Positions 24,406 through 33,487 of a stretch of DNA of 64,000 nucleotides are shown here, piece after piece; the stretch's first letter is position 1, and each line of letters starts with the position of its first letter. The notes beneath the pieces are model-generated. The model had not been told where the DNA came from. It did not search any database and worked only from the letters and a program-made list of their open reading frames with translations. The translations under genes and the position numbers were made by a program. The DNA comes from Pedobacter sp. (GTDB lineage Bacteria > Bacteroidota > Bacteroidia > Sphingobacteriales > Sphingobacteriaceae), in assembly GCF_031119335.1 (NCBI RefSeq), contig NZ_JAVHXT010000016.1, positions 50,785 through 114,784 of the forward strand, given 5' to 3'.

Positions 24406-27400
24406 TTAAAATGCTGCTCTTAAACCAAACGTGTAGACTTTAGCAATCGGGAAACGACTCGAGTCTAGTCCTGCACTTAAATCGTTATTAAACAAATTGG
24501 ATGTTTCTGGATTTGGACCTGGATAGTTCGTAATTGTGAATAAATTTGTGCCAGTTGCATTAACTTCTAAACTTTTGATGAAACCCGTTTTAGCTAACCA
24601 AGTTTTAGGTAAAGCGTAAGCTAAAGTCACATTCTTCAGCCTAATAAAAGATCCGTCGTAAACGTAGTAGCTAGAAATCAAAGCATTTTGATTTGGATCT
24701 CCATAAACGGCTCTAGGAATGTTACTTGGCGCATCTGGTCTCCAACGATTATAAGCCAAATCCATTTTATTCTCTCCAGATGCAACTGCAGCATAATTTA
24801 CATTAGCAGATAATGTACTCCAACGTAAATCATTTCCTTGCGAATAGGTAAATAATGCGATTAGACTTAATCCTTTGTATCTAAACGTATTTGTAAAACC
24901 ACCCATTACATCAGGAAGTGCATTTCCAATTACAGTTTGATCGTCGGAAGTAATTCTACCATCACCATTTAAATCCCTAAACTTAATATCCCCAGGTCGT
25001 GTATTTGCATTTTGATAAACACCTGTAGATGAACCTGCATTTAAAGCATCTAACTCCGCCTGAGTTTGGATCAGCCCATCGGCCACACGGCCATAAATTA
25101 AACCGAATGGAGCACCTATTCTTAAGTTATAACCCGTAGAAGGTGGAGAAATATTTCCGGTAGCTGGATTGAAAAAGTCACTGTTTAGCGAAACGAGCTT
25201 GTTTCTATTAAAGGAAGCATTTACCGACAAGTTCCATTGAAAATCTTTTGCTTTAATGATATCGCCGTTTAGCGTAATCTCGAAACCTTTATTTTGACTA
25301 CGCCCTAGATTAGCAATTGTACTTGCAAAACCTGAACTCCCTGGCAATACCACTGTAAAAAGTAAGTCCTTGGTATCTTTCACATAGTAATCTAAAGTAC
25401 CTCCCAAACGGCCTTTAAACAATTCAAAATCTAAACCTACATCGGTTTGTGTAGTTAATTCCCATTTTAAACGGTTGTTACCTAACTGGGTTTGAATAAC
25501 AGCCGGTAATCCGCCATATTGATCTGCCTCGAAAAGTGTACGCCATTGATACGGGCCAAAATTTTGTTGTCCAGTTAAACCAATGCTGGCACGTATTTTC
25601 AGCTCATTTAAGAAATTAACTCCTTTTAGAAAGTTTTCTTCAGACAACCTCCACGCTCCAGAAATGGTTGGAAAAAATGCCCATTTGTTCTCTTTCGCAA
25701 ATTTCGAAGAACCGTCTGTACGAGCAGATAAGCTTAGCATATATTTTCCTTTGTAGGCATAGTTTGCTCTACCAAAAAACGATGCTAAACCGCTCTGTGT
25801 TTTGCCTCCCTGTATGATAAAATTGCTGCTCGCACTTGAAAGATTATTTAAAATATCATCTTGCGGGAAACCCATTCCAGAAGCCGAAATAAATTCGGTA
25901 TTATCTCCTTGCCACGATGCGCCAAAAACAGCATCAACAGCGTGATCGCCACCAAATACTTTATTGTAATTTAATGTATTTTCCCATAAGTGAGATAAAT
26001 ATTGCGTGCTACTTTGTTGTCCATAACCAGATCCATCGCCTGTTGCTCTGCCCCATCCACCGCGTACGGTTTGGCTTGGATAAAAATTCCGCAATGCACC
26101 ATTATTATAATTTACCGACAGTACAGAACGTAATTTGAAATCTTTCGCAATAGTAGCTTCTCCATAAATTGAACCGAAAACTTGCGCTGTAGTATTCCTA
26201 TTATTAGCTTTTGACAACGCCACCGGATTTTCTGATGATAGACCTTCAGAAAACGTGAAAGTTCCATCTGGATTATATACAGGCAAATCGGGACGAAAAT
26301 TGTAAATACGAGTAAGCAAGTTTGCATCTGGAGAAGTCTGGTTAGAAGAAGAAAGATTTAGAGAAGTACCAAACTTGATATTTTTTGATGCAGCAATATC
26401 TAAATTTACCAACGCATTGTAGCGTTTAAAATCTGAGTTTACAAATGTTCCATCTTGGTTCATTGTACCAAAACTCACATAATAATTCGCCTTATCTGTT
26501 GCGCCACTGGCTGCTACATTAATATTTCTAGAAAGCGCACTTTCTGGACTTACTTCTTTTTCCCAATCTGTATCCGCATCCCTAAAGTAGGTGCCATTTT
26601 TAATTTGTTGTACTTGTAACGCTGTTGACGTTGAATTGTTAGCTGCCTCTGTCCAAATTTCTCTAAACTGGGCTGCGTTTAAAACATTTTGCGTTTGTGC
26701 TTCTTGTAAACTTATTGTAGTATTAAAAGTATAGCTTGGTCCAGTCTTGGCACTTCCTTTTTTTGTAGTGATAATTACAACACCATTAGCAGCTCTTGAA
26801 CCATAAATTGCAGTTGCCGAAGCATCTTTCAATATAGTCATACTCTCAATATCTGCTGGATTTAAGTTATTTAACGGTGAACTTAAACCTTGATTAATCA
26901 ATTCGGTATTTAAAGCATTACCGTTAGCTGGAATATTTCCTTCAGCTACTACAGGCACACCATCTACTACATATAAAGGCTGATTAGAACCTAACAAAGA
27001 TGAAGCCCCTCTAATACGAACCCTTGTTGCTGCACCAGGCTGACCGCTCTCTTGAATTACCATTACCCCTGCCGCTCTACCCTGCAAAGCCTGTTCTACG
27101 TTAATGGTTGATGGCAAATCTTTAATAGCATCGCCAGAGATGGTTGCTAATGAGCCTGTCACATCTGTTTTTTTCTGTGTACCATAGGCGATGATAACCG
27201 TTTCCTCCAACTTATTGGTAGTCATTTGTAGTGTTACATCAATTTTGGTTTGCTTGCCAACTTTAATTTCGCGAGTATCGAAACCTATATAGCTGAATAC
27301 TAGAACTGCATTTTCATCGGGCACCGTGATACTGTAATTACCATTTTGATCTGTAGAAGTTAACGTGCCACTACCCTTTACTTGCACATTTACTCCTGGC

Positions 27401-27843
27401 AGCGGTTGGTTATTTTGGTCTAAAACCTTCCCTGTAAGTCGTATCGCCTTAAAGTAATCGCCAATAGTTTCAAAGAAACCTTTTGGCTGATCGTAAAGCA
27501 CTACGGTTTTGTTTCTAATGGTATAAGTAAATCTTTGTCCATCGAAAACCTTTTTTAATACGTTTTCAAATTCTTCGTTACTTACCGATATATTTATCGG
27601 TTTTGCATTTTTGATGGTGGTATTTCCGTAAACGAAATCATATCCACTTTGTGCACCAATTTTTTGAAGCACTGTAACTAAAGTCTCGTTTTTTTCGTTA
27701 AGTGTGATTTTCTGCGCATAGGTATTTCCTTGCACCTTAAACACACCTGCTAAAATCAATAAAATGATTATCCTCATCACTTTCCACAATTTAGACTGCA
27801 AGGCCCACAGTCCTGTCAATTTTGACACGTAAATTTTATACAT
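24406..27843 (-). CDS. SusC/RagA TonB-linked outer-membrane transporter with STN domain
   Basis: The 1145-residue protein has a signal region (to about residue 43) and an STN domain (about 50-118), which contacts an anti-sigma factor in the periplasm. A carboxypeptidase-regulatory-like domain (about 135-215, LTGKVLDQNNQPLPGVNV) and a plug with RIRGASSLLGSNQPLYVVDG and SATAIYGSRAANGVVIITT follow. A 22-strand-type barrel ends in LRAAF. The STN domain is absent from the second SusC in this window and fits the FecR and sigma genes directly upstream. Binding of substrate would signal to FecR and induce the operon. Confidence 0.93.
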   Translation of the reverse strand: MYKIYVSKLTGLWALQSKLWKVMRIIILLILAGVFKVQGNTYAQKITLNEKNETLVTVLQKIGAQSGYDFVYGNTTIKNAKPINISVSNEEFENVLKKVFDGQRFTYTIRNKTVVLYDQPKGFFETIGDYFKAIRLTGKVLDQNNQPLPGVNVQVKGSGTLTSTDQNGNYSITVPDENAVLVFSYIGFDTREIKVGKQTKIDVTLQMTTNKLEETVIIAYGTQKKTDVTGSLATISGDAIKDLPSTINVEQALQGRAAGVMVIQESGQPGAATRVRIRGASSLLGSNQPLYVVDGVPVVAEGNIPANGNALNTELINQGLSSPLNNLNPADIESMTILKDASATAIYGSRAANGVVIITTKKGSAKTGPSYTFNTTISLQEAQTQNVLNAAQFREIWTEAANNSTSTALQVQQIKNGTYFRDADTDWEKEVSPESALSRNINVAASGATDKANYYVSFGTMNQDGTFVNSDFKRYNALVNLDIAASKNIKFGTSLNLSSSNQTSPDANLLTRIYNFRPDLPVYNPDGTFTFSEGLSSENPVALSKANNRNTTAQVFGSIYGEATIAKDFKLRSVLSVNYNNGALRNFYPSQTVRGGWGRATGDGSGYGQQSSTQYLSHLWENTLNYNKVFGGDHAVDAVFGASWQGDNTEFISASGMGFPQDDILNNLSSASSNFIIQGGKTQSGLASFFGRANYAYKGKYMLSLSARTDGSSKFAKENKWAFFPTISGAWRLSEENFLKGVNFLNELKIRASIGLTGQQNFGPYQWRTLFEADQYGGLPAVIQTQLGNNRLKWELTTQTDVGLDFELFKGRLGGTLDYYVKDTKDLLFTVVLPGSSGFASTIANLGRSQNKGFEITLNGDIIKAKDFQWNLSVNASFNRNKLVSLNSDFFNPATGNISPPSTGYNLRIGAPFGLIYGRVADGLIQTQAELDALNAGSSTGVYQNANTRPGDIKFRDLNGDGRITSDDQTVIGNALPDVMGGFTNTFRYKGLSLIALFTYSQGNDLRWSTLSANVNYAAVASGENKMDLAYNRWRPDAPSNIPRAVYGDPNQNALISSYYVYDGSFIRLKNVTLAYALPKTWLAKTGFIKSLEVNATGTNLFTITNYPGPNPETSNLFNNDLSAGLDSSRFPIAKVYTFGLRAAF

Positions 27844-27846
27844 TTG
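27839..27846 (+). promoter_or_regulatory. Putative antisense -7 box (TACATTTG) overlapping the susC start codon
   Basis: TACATTTG on the plus strand is a perfect TAnnTTTG box and includes the complement of the susC ATG. TTTG at 27821-27824 is the nearest -33-like element, with a 14-nt gap that is shorter than usual. Confidence 0.4.
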
Positions 27847-27851
27847 TTTAG

Positions 27852-27949
27852 TTTGGTTGTTAGTTGATAATTGTTGTTAAGTCCAATAAATGTTGAGCGA
27901 TAAATCAAACTTTTGCAGGTCCTGATTGCAGTCGGGGCCTGTTTTTTTT
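27852..27949 (+). ncRNA. Candidate cis-antisense RNA opposite the susC leader (DonS-like position)
   Basis: A transcript starting a few bases after the box at 27839-27846 would run about 98 nt to the T tract at 27949. It would be antisense to nearly the whole susC leader up to about 9 nt from the start codon. Sigma/anti-sigma-controlled polysaccharide loci of Bacteroides fragilis are known to carry such antisense RNAs (DonS type) opposite susC. The start is inferred from the box; the 3' end rests on a clear hairpin. The second susC in the window, without sigma/FecR, lacks a comparable hairpin. Confidence 0.45.
27916..27949 (+). terminator. Plus-strand intrinsic terminator in the susC leader
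   Basis: A 10-bp stem (27916-27925 with 27932-27941, TTGCAG loop) is followed by eight Ts (27942-27949). Two of the pairs are G-T on the plus strand and would be A-C mismatches on the minus strand, so the functional RNA is probably the plus strand, opposite to susC. Confidence 0.6.
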
Positions 27950-27966
27950 GACTTACCGTTTAAATG

Positions 27967-29106
27967 TTAGTCATTCGATAAAACGGTAATCCTCCTTCCT
28001 TCAGCTTTAAATTCTACAAATCCTGTGAGTTGGAGCGCTTCTAATATTTTCGAAATTGGCTGCGACCTGGATACTTGTCCGCCAAAGCGTTCTTTAGTTA
28101 TTTCACCTTCGTAAACTACTTCCACATTGTACCATCTGGCAATTTTTCGCATTAAACTTTCTATACTTTCATTGCTGAAAACAAACTTTCCATCTTTCCA
28201 GTCTATTACTTCTTCAGTTTTTACCGTCGTTACTCGAATACCTCTGGCATTGACAATAGCTTGTTGATTAGGCTGAAGGATCTCCTCAAACCCCGAAGCT
28301 TCCGATTTGACCTTTACACTACCTTCTACCAGAGTGGTACCTACAGTACTTTCGTCTGGGTAATTACTGATGTTGAAATGGGTGCCTAGTACTTCCACAG
28401 TTTGCGCCTTCGTTCTTACCCTAAAAGGATGAAGATCGTCTTTCTTGACTTCAAAATATGCTTCGCCCTCAAGCGTTACTTCACGAAGATTTTTGCTGGC
28501 AAAGTCGGTAGCATATTGAAGGGAAGATGCTGCATTTAACCAAACTCGCGAACCATCTGGCAAGAGCACTTGGTAAGTTTGTCCGTTAGCCGTAGAAAGT
28601 GTGTTTAACCCGCCGTTGTTTGTTCGTTTAGCAGCTAAAGGCTGAATTTCATAGATTAATTGCCCGTCTACTGTTTTGTAAGCCACCAGACCATCTTGCT
28701 GTAATACCTCTCCCGACTTTAAACTTCCCAAATCTATCTTCCTCCCATCTGCCAAGATTAATGTTGCTGCAGTTTTACCAGCTGCAATATCATTAGCAAT
28801 GTAAAAACGGTTTTTATCGGCACTATTGTATAATAACACACCAAGCATTATTAAAACAATAGCTGCCGCAGATGCAATCCATTTATATAACTTAAACGAT
28901 TTGGTATTTTTAATAGGTATCACTTTGGCGACATCGATTTGTTGCCACATTTCTTGTTGAGCGGTTTCTAATTCATCATCACTGTAATCAGCACTCCCAT
29001 CCATGTTAAAATGATGCAGCCAAACCATCAATTCCTGTTCCTCAGAACTGGAAAGATTTCCGTTTCGTAACTTAGCTACTAACTCATTTACTTTAACAAT
29101 ATCCAT
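27967..29106 (-). CDS. FecR-family anti-sigma factor
   Basis: A 379-residue membrane protein. The cytoplasmic N-terminus (about 1-68) would hold the sigma factor and one transmembrane helix lies at about residues 70-90. The periplasmic FecR domain spans about 170-270 (LPDGSRVWLNAASSLQY, EVTLEGEAYFEV, FRVRTKAQTVEVLGTHFNIS). A C-terminal DUF4974-type domain (SIESLMRKIARWYNVEVVYEG) interacts with the STN domain of the transporter. It lies between the sigma factor gene (84 nt upstream) and susC (123 nt downstream) on the same strand. Confidence 0.93.
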   Translation of the reverse strand: MDIVKVNELVAKLRNGNLSSSEEQELMVWLHHFNMDGSADYSDDELETAQQEMWQQIDVAKVIPIKNTKSFKLYKWIASAAAIVLIMLGVLLYNSADKNRFYIANDIAAGKTAATLILADGRKIDLGSLKSGEVLQQDGLVAYKTVDGQLIYEIQPLAAKRTNNGGLNTLSTANGQTYQVLLPDGSRVWLNAASSLQYATDFASKNLREVTLEGEAYFEVKKDDLHPFRVRTKAQTVEVLGTHFNISNYPDESTVGTTLVEGSVKVKSEASGFEEILQPNQQAIVNARGIRVTTVKTEEVIDWKDGKFVFSNESIESLMRKIARWYNVEVVYEGEITKERFGGQVSRSQPISKILEALQLTGFVEFKAEGRRITVLSND

Positions 29107-29190
29107 TCGTTTTTATAATGCTTGTTATAGGTATAACAACTCATCTTTTAAAAATGGGTACAAGGAAATGAAAAAAAGTTAATTTTCTTG

Positions 29191-29772
29191 TTAACGAAGA
29201 ATATAAAGCACGTAAATAACTAAGCCGAACTTGTCTTTTAGCAGCTTAGCAGCCCTTTTTAACTGTGTAGAAACGGTGTGTTCAGAAAGATCCAATTTCT
29301 CTGCAATAGCTTTGGTACTTAGGAAATATTGTTTTTTCAGTTGATAGATTTCTCGCATGCGTGGTGGCATGGCTTCAATTTCCCGATCAATCATGGCTTT
29401 AATTTCCTTTTCACGGATCAGGAAATCGGTGTCGTTGCTTACAGCGGTTACACTGTTAATTTGTTCTGTTTCGAAGCGTTGCAGTACATCTTTGTGTTTG
29501 TAGATATTTAACACTTTATTTAGCACTGCCTTATAAAGATACGCAGATACCTGCAAGTCTGGCTCTAAATTGGCTCTTTGATCCCAAAAGCGAACAAAAA
29601 CTTCCTGCACAACATCTTTTGCCTCTTCTTTATCTGCTAGTTTTCGATGAGCATAAACCAATAACAAAGCACTATACCTCGTGTACAACTCATAAAATGC
29701 CTGCTCGTTACCGTTCTTTATTTCTAGAATGAGTTCGGCATCCAATAAGTTTGATTTCGTTTTTTTGGTCAT
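29191..29772 (-). CDS. ECF RNA polymerase sigma-70 factor (FecI-like, Bacteroidota type)
   Basis: A 193-residue two-domain sigma factor. Region 2 includes LYTRYSALLLVYAHRKL and EAKDVVQEVFVRFWDQR. Region 4 includes MPPRMREIYQLKKQYFLSTK and the helix-turn-helix LDLSEHTVSTQLKRAAKLLK. It is the first gene of the sigma-FecR-SusC-SusD set and presumably drives the SusC/SusD genes when FecR releases it. It also has a slightly hydrophobic C-terminus (LVIYVLYILR). Confidence 0.93.
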   Translation of the reverse strand: MTKKTKSNLLDAELILEIKNGNEQAFYELYTRYSALLLVYAHRKLADKEEAKDVVQEVFVRFWDQRANLEPDLQVSAYLYKAVLNKVLNIYKHKDVLQRFETEQINSVTAVSNDTDFLIREKEIKAMIDREIEAMPPRMREIYQLKKQYFLSTKAIAEKLDLSEHTVSTQLKRAAKLLKDKFGLVIYVLYILR

Positions 29773-29864
29773 GAGGCTTTAAACAGCGTCTTTATCGTTT
29801 TAAGGTAAGAAATTGCTGTTAAAAATAGAAAAACAAAACGAGTTTGCTAGCTTTCTTTCTGCCT

Positions 29865-31079
29865 CTAAGGATAAAGCAGATATTTCTTTCTCATTTCCTT
29901 GTAAGCTTTTAGCCCTGGCTCCCAGCCTGCTCTTATGGTTTCAATAGGCACACCATCGATAATTTGTTGTCTAAAATCGCCGCGGCCAATTTGAATTTCG
30001 ATGTTATTCATTTGATTGCTGAACTTAGACTCAAAAAACTGTTCCTTTTTAGGATGTGCTTTGTAGAGTTCCATAATCCACTCGAAATTGATTTTTTTGC
30101 TTTTTACTAACTTCTGCGTATCATAGTTGCGCAGATCAATACCATAGCAAACTTCATCCATAAAAATTGGGCTTTCGGCCATGCCTTTAATGCTTTTTGG
30201 CGTAAAGTTGAAACTGTAAATTCCCTTGTAAGCCGGACTTCCCAAGATGGTAAAAGGATCATAAGTCCCACGACCGTGGTTTACATATACGCCCTCGAAC
30301 ATACACACGCTTGGATACAACAAAATAGCCTGTTGTGTATTCAAATTTGGTGATGGTGGCACCGGCAAAGTGTAAGGCATATCGTGGTTATAATTAGCCA
30401 CAGGAATGATTTTTAAATCCGCTTTTACTTTATTTGTTAACCAACCTTCGCCATTTGCCATTTGTGCAAACTCGGCAACGGTTAACCCATGCGACATAGG
30501 AATTGGAAACATTCCAATACCCGATTTATACTTCATATCCAATATCGGCCCATCAATTAAATACGCATTTGGATTAGGACGATCTAAAATTAAAAGTGTC
30601 TTTTTATTCGCTTCACAAGCTTCCATTAAACGAGATAACGCATTGATATTGGTATAGAAACGTACACCTACATCCTGCAAATCGTAAATTAAGATATCTA
30701 CATCTTGCAAATCTTCATTACTTGGCTTATTCTTTTTGCCATATAATGAAATAATAGGAATACCTGTACGTTGATCAACCTCATCAGAAACTTTTGCCCC
30801 AGCACTAGCATTACCTCTAAAACCATGCTCAGGACCAAACACTTTTACAATGTTAACTCCCAATTTTTGCAAACTATCAACGAGATGTGTTTTCCCAATA
30901 ATGGAAGTCTGGTTGGCTAATATGGCTACCCTCTTATCTTTAATTAAGGGTAAGTACAACTCTGTTTGTTCTGCACCGGTTTTTATTCCAGAGTGAGTGA
31001 TATCTGTTTTGGTTGCCTTAATTTTTGGCGAACATGAGAATAATAGCGCAGCAACAGCTAAGAAGGAAAACAATTTCAT
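29865..31079 (-). CDS. namZ: Exo-beta-N-acetylmuramidase NamZ family (DUF1343) lipoprotein
   Basis: A 404-residue predicted lipoprotein (LLFSC, Cys16). The DUF1343 core is clear: VFGPEHGFRGNASAGA, IPIISLYGKKNKPS, DILIYDLQDVGVRFYTNI, LDRPNPNAYLIDGP, FEGVYVNHGRGT and the C-terminal GAxxE-like FRQQIIDG. Members characterised in Bacillus subtilis and Tannerella remove terminal MurNAc from peptidoglycan fragments, so this protein likely works in cell-wall recycling or scavenging. It lies 113 nt after the M23 peptidase gene on the same strand, which supports a cell-wall theme. Confidence 0.87.
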   Translation of the reverse strand: MKLFSFLAVAALLFSCSPKIKATKTDITHSGIKTGAEQTELYLPLIKDKRVAILANQTSIIGKTHLVDSLQKLGVNIVKVFGPEHGFRGNASAGAKVSDEVDQRTGIPIISLYGKKNKPSNEDLQDVDILIYDLQDVGVRFYTNINALSRLMEACEANKKTLLILDRPNPNAYLIDGPILDMKYKSGIGMFPIPMSHGLTVAEFAQMANGEGWLTNKVKADLKIIPVANYNHDMPYTLPVPPSPNLNTQQAILLYPSVCMFEGVYVNHGRGTYDPFTILGSPAYKGIYSFNFTPKSIKGMAESPIFMDEVCYGIDLRNYDTQKLVKSKKINFEWIMELYKAHPKKEQFFESKFSNQMNNIEIQIGRGDFRQQIIDGVPIETIRAGWEPGLKAYKEMRKKYLLYP

Positions 31080-31192
31080 GGTTATCTATTTGATTTAACG
31101 ATAAAGATAATCAACAAATCTAAAAAAGCATCACAGATTTTACTTGTTTTTGCAGGTTTTTGCAACATTTTTGAAACTTACCTTAGAATATT

Positions 31193-32503
31193 CTATCGTA
31201 AGCTTAGCCAGCCTATTTCTCCGCCACTTGTACTTACCAACTGAAAATCCTCGAAATTACCTAGTACATTTACGGTTTGCCCCACATTAAGTGTTGTTTT
31301 AACACCAGCTATTGCATTTGGATAATCGAGCAATTGCTGATTTGACACTGCAATTTTACGTGTATTTAGTGGTTTTGTTTCTACTAGAGATTTATGAGCT
31401 ACATAAGCTATTTTGCCATTTGGAAGTTCTATTTTATATTGATTTCCAACAGCTGCCAAAACTCTTACCACTGTGCTTTGCTTTAAACTTTCTGGATTTA
31501 ACAACTCTTGATTGTCAGCCACGTCTACCGATCTGTTTAAAGTACGAAGCGTAGCATTAAGTTTAGCAATATCACTACTGATATTTTGTACAGCAGGAAT
31601 TAATGGATCAACAAACGGCAACGGATCTACCGCACCTTCACTGGTATAAATGCCGAAATGTAGATGTGGCGGTGTCGTTTTGGCATTGCCTGTATTCCCC
31701 ATTAGTCCTACGGTATCTCCTATTAACACTTGCTGCCCAGCAGTGGCTACCTGCTCATCTAAATGTGCGTAATATAAAGTATAGTCTTTCCCTTTTGGAC
31801 GAAGCCAAACTACTTTTCCGCCTAGATTATTTTCGTTAACACGAGTTACGGTGCCTTCGGCAATTGCCAGAACTGGCGTTCTAAAGCCCGAAAAAATATC
31901 AATTCCTTCATGTCTTCGAGTATTGTTATCTCTACCTACACCATAAAAACTTTGAATTTGCTTTCTATTTACTGCTTTTAAGGGGTATGCCAAAGATGGA
32001 CCAATAGCCAACTCTAAAGTATAAGAGCCACTCCCTAACAATTCTGGCTGTAAACGCAAGAAATACTCCCCACTCCTTTTCGCTTCCAATTGTATTTGTG
32101 CACCTAAACTATCGGCAAATGCGAGTACTTTGAACTCACCATCGTCTTTTCGTTCCCAAATATCCATGTAAATAGCGAAATTGCTTACCGATTGTTTAGC
32201 TAACCTAGCGGTAAGTAATTGCCCACGCTGTAGCGTGAACTTAAAACTAGCGCCATCAACTTTATCTGCTGCGAAATAACCAGTTTCTTTGTAGGGTACT
32301 TTTACACCAACGGCATTCGGCAATAAACTATTGGCTTTGGTGATCCAAGCTCTGCCCATTGTATTTTGATCTAAACCAGCATTAACCAGCTTCCTTTCAT
32401 ATTGTTGGTGTGGCGATGCTGGCTTTAATAAATTGAATGGTCCACTCTTACAAGCAACTGTTAAAGAAATCAGAATTAATAAATAGAACGGCTTAAACTC
32501 CAT
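31193..32503 (-). CDS. M23-family peptidoglycan endopeptidase with C-terminal SH3-like domain (lipoprotein)
   Basis: A 436-residue predicted lipoprotein (TVAC, Cys18). An N-terminal beta-sandwich-like region (about 60-170) precedes the LytM/M23 domain. The zinc-site motifs are RHEGIDIFSG (HxxxD) and HLHFG (HxH), with YYAHLDEQ between them. The tail (about 330-436) has two SH3-like stretches with VRVLAAVGNQYKIELPNGKIA, in pieces, and VNVLGNFEDFQLV. It probably cuts peptide crosslinks in the periplasm. It starts 9 nt after the lipid-kinase gene, so the two are co-transcribed. Confidence 0.88.
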   Translation of the reverse strand: MEFKPFYLLILISLTVACKSGPFNLLKPASPHQQYERKLVNAGLDQNTMGRAWITKANSLLPNAVGVKVPYKETGYFAADKVDGASFKFTLQRGQLLTARLAKQSVSNFAIYMDIWERKDDGEFKVLAFADSLGAQIQLEAKRSGEYFLRLQPELLGSGSYTLELAIGPSLAYPLKAVNRKQIQSFYGVGRDNNTRRHEGIDIFSGFRTPVLAIAEGTVTRVNENNLGGKVVWLRPKGKDYTLYYAHLDEQVATAGQQVLIGDTVGLMGNTGNAKTTPPHLHFGIYTSEGAVDPLPFVDPLIPAVQNISSDIAKLNATLRTLNRSVDVADNQELLNPESLKQSTVVRVLAAVGNQYKIELPNGKIAYVAHKSLVETKPLNTRKIAVSNQQLLDYPNAIAGVKTTLNVGQTVNVLGNFEDFQLVSTSGGEIGWLSLR

Positions 32504-32512
32504 AAAAACGAC

Positions 32513-33415
32513 TTATTTTGTTAAAATCACATCTACCATGTGAGGTAAAAGACTAACATTCCAAGTAGGCAATTTAACTTCCTTTATTTCATCATCTACA
32601 TGAATGTCTTTTGTATCAGAAGAGATTTTAATCTGATTTACAGGTACAGACTTAATTGGAAAAATGGGTTTCTTACCTGCAGCCATTTCTTCGAAATACT
32701 TGATTAAAACTGGGCGTTGATTAGCTTTAACCACAACTAATTCTAACAAACCATCACCTGGATCTGCTTTTGCCAACTGTAATTTAGGTCCTAAGCGAGA
32801 GATATTGAGCAACTCAATCATTAAGAACTCGTCGCTTACCTCTTTTCCGTCGTAAACCATTGACGCTTTGATAGGTTCGTAATGCTTAGCTAAGTGCAAT
32901 AAAGCATTGTGAGCTTGTTTTACCTCATCTTCTGGTTCTTCTGAGGATGTCGAAGGTTTTTCATCCATCCATTTCATTAAAGCGGGAAACAAGCCAAAAC
33001 CGAAGGATTCGATAAAATATTCTTCATCTTTACGAGTTCTAGCCACACCAATGTCCAATTTTTGAAATTTTTCCTTTCGCCAAGCATCTGTATTTAATCT
33101 TAAGTTTTCTTCTATCGCTAAAGAACTAGCAATGTTATTCGCCGTTCCCAAAGGTAAAACTGCTACTGGTCTTTTGTACTTTAGCTTTTTATCTAGCATG
33201 GCTAAAATCGCTTTGCGCACAGTGCCGTCACCACCTGCAACTGCAATATACTTTACATCTGTAGCTACTTTTTTAAGGATTTTCTTTTTTGAGGATGAAT
33301 AATTGCACTTGTAACCTGCCGCCTGCAATAGCTCAACTAGATGATCAGCTTCGTGCTCTTCGGCGCCAGCTGTTGGGTTGTGTATCAACTGTATTTTGGT
33401 CTGCTCAATTTTCAT
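32513..33415 (-). CDS. Diacylglycerol-kinase-family lipid kinase (YegS/BmrU-like)
   Basis: A 300-residue cytoplasmic protein with the DAGK catalytic fold: IHNPTAGAEEHE at the start, VAVAGGDGTVRKAI with the GGDGT nucleotide loop, and VLPLGTANNIASSLAI. These motifs belong to the family that includes YegS, BmrU and Rv2252, which phosphorylate lipids such as diacylglycerol or phosphatidylglycerol. The true substrate is unknown. It heads a minus-strand pair with the M23 peptidase and is divergent from surE across 72 bases. Confidence 0.87.
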   Translation of the reverse strand: MKIEQTKIQLIHNPTAGAEEHEADHLVELLQAAGYKCNYSSSKKKILKKVATDVKYIAVAGGDGTVRKAILAMLDKKLKYKRPVAVLPLGTANNIASSLAIEENLRLNTDAWRKEKFQKLDIGVARTRKDEEYFIESFGFGLFPALMKWMDEKPSTSSEEPEDEVKQAHNALLHLAKHYEPIKASMVYDGKEVSDEFLMIELLNISRLGPKLQLAKADPGDGLLELVVVKANQRPVLIKYFEEMAAGKKPIFPIKSVPVNQIKISSDTKDIHVDDEIKEVKLPTWNVSLLPHMVDVILTK

Positions 33416-33487
33416 AAGACTAATCTATTTTCATTTCTTGTCAACAATAACAGTCTACAATAGTTTTTAATACATCACCAAAAATTA

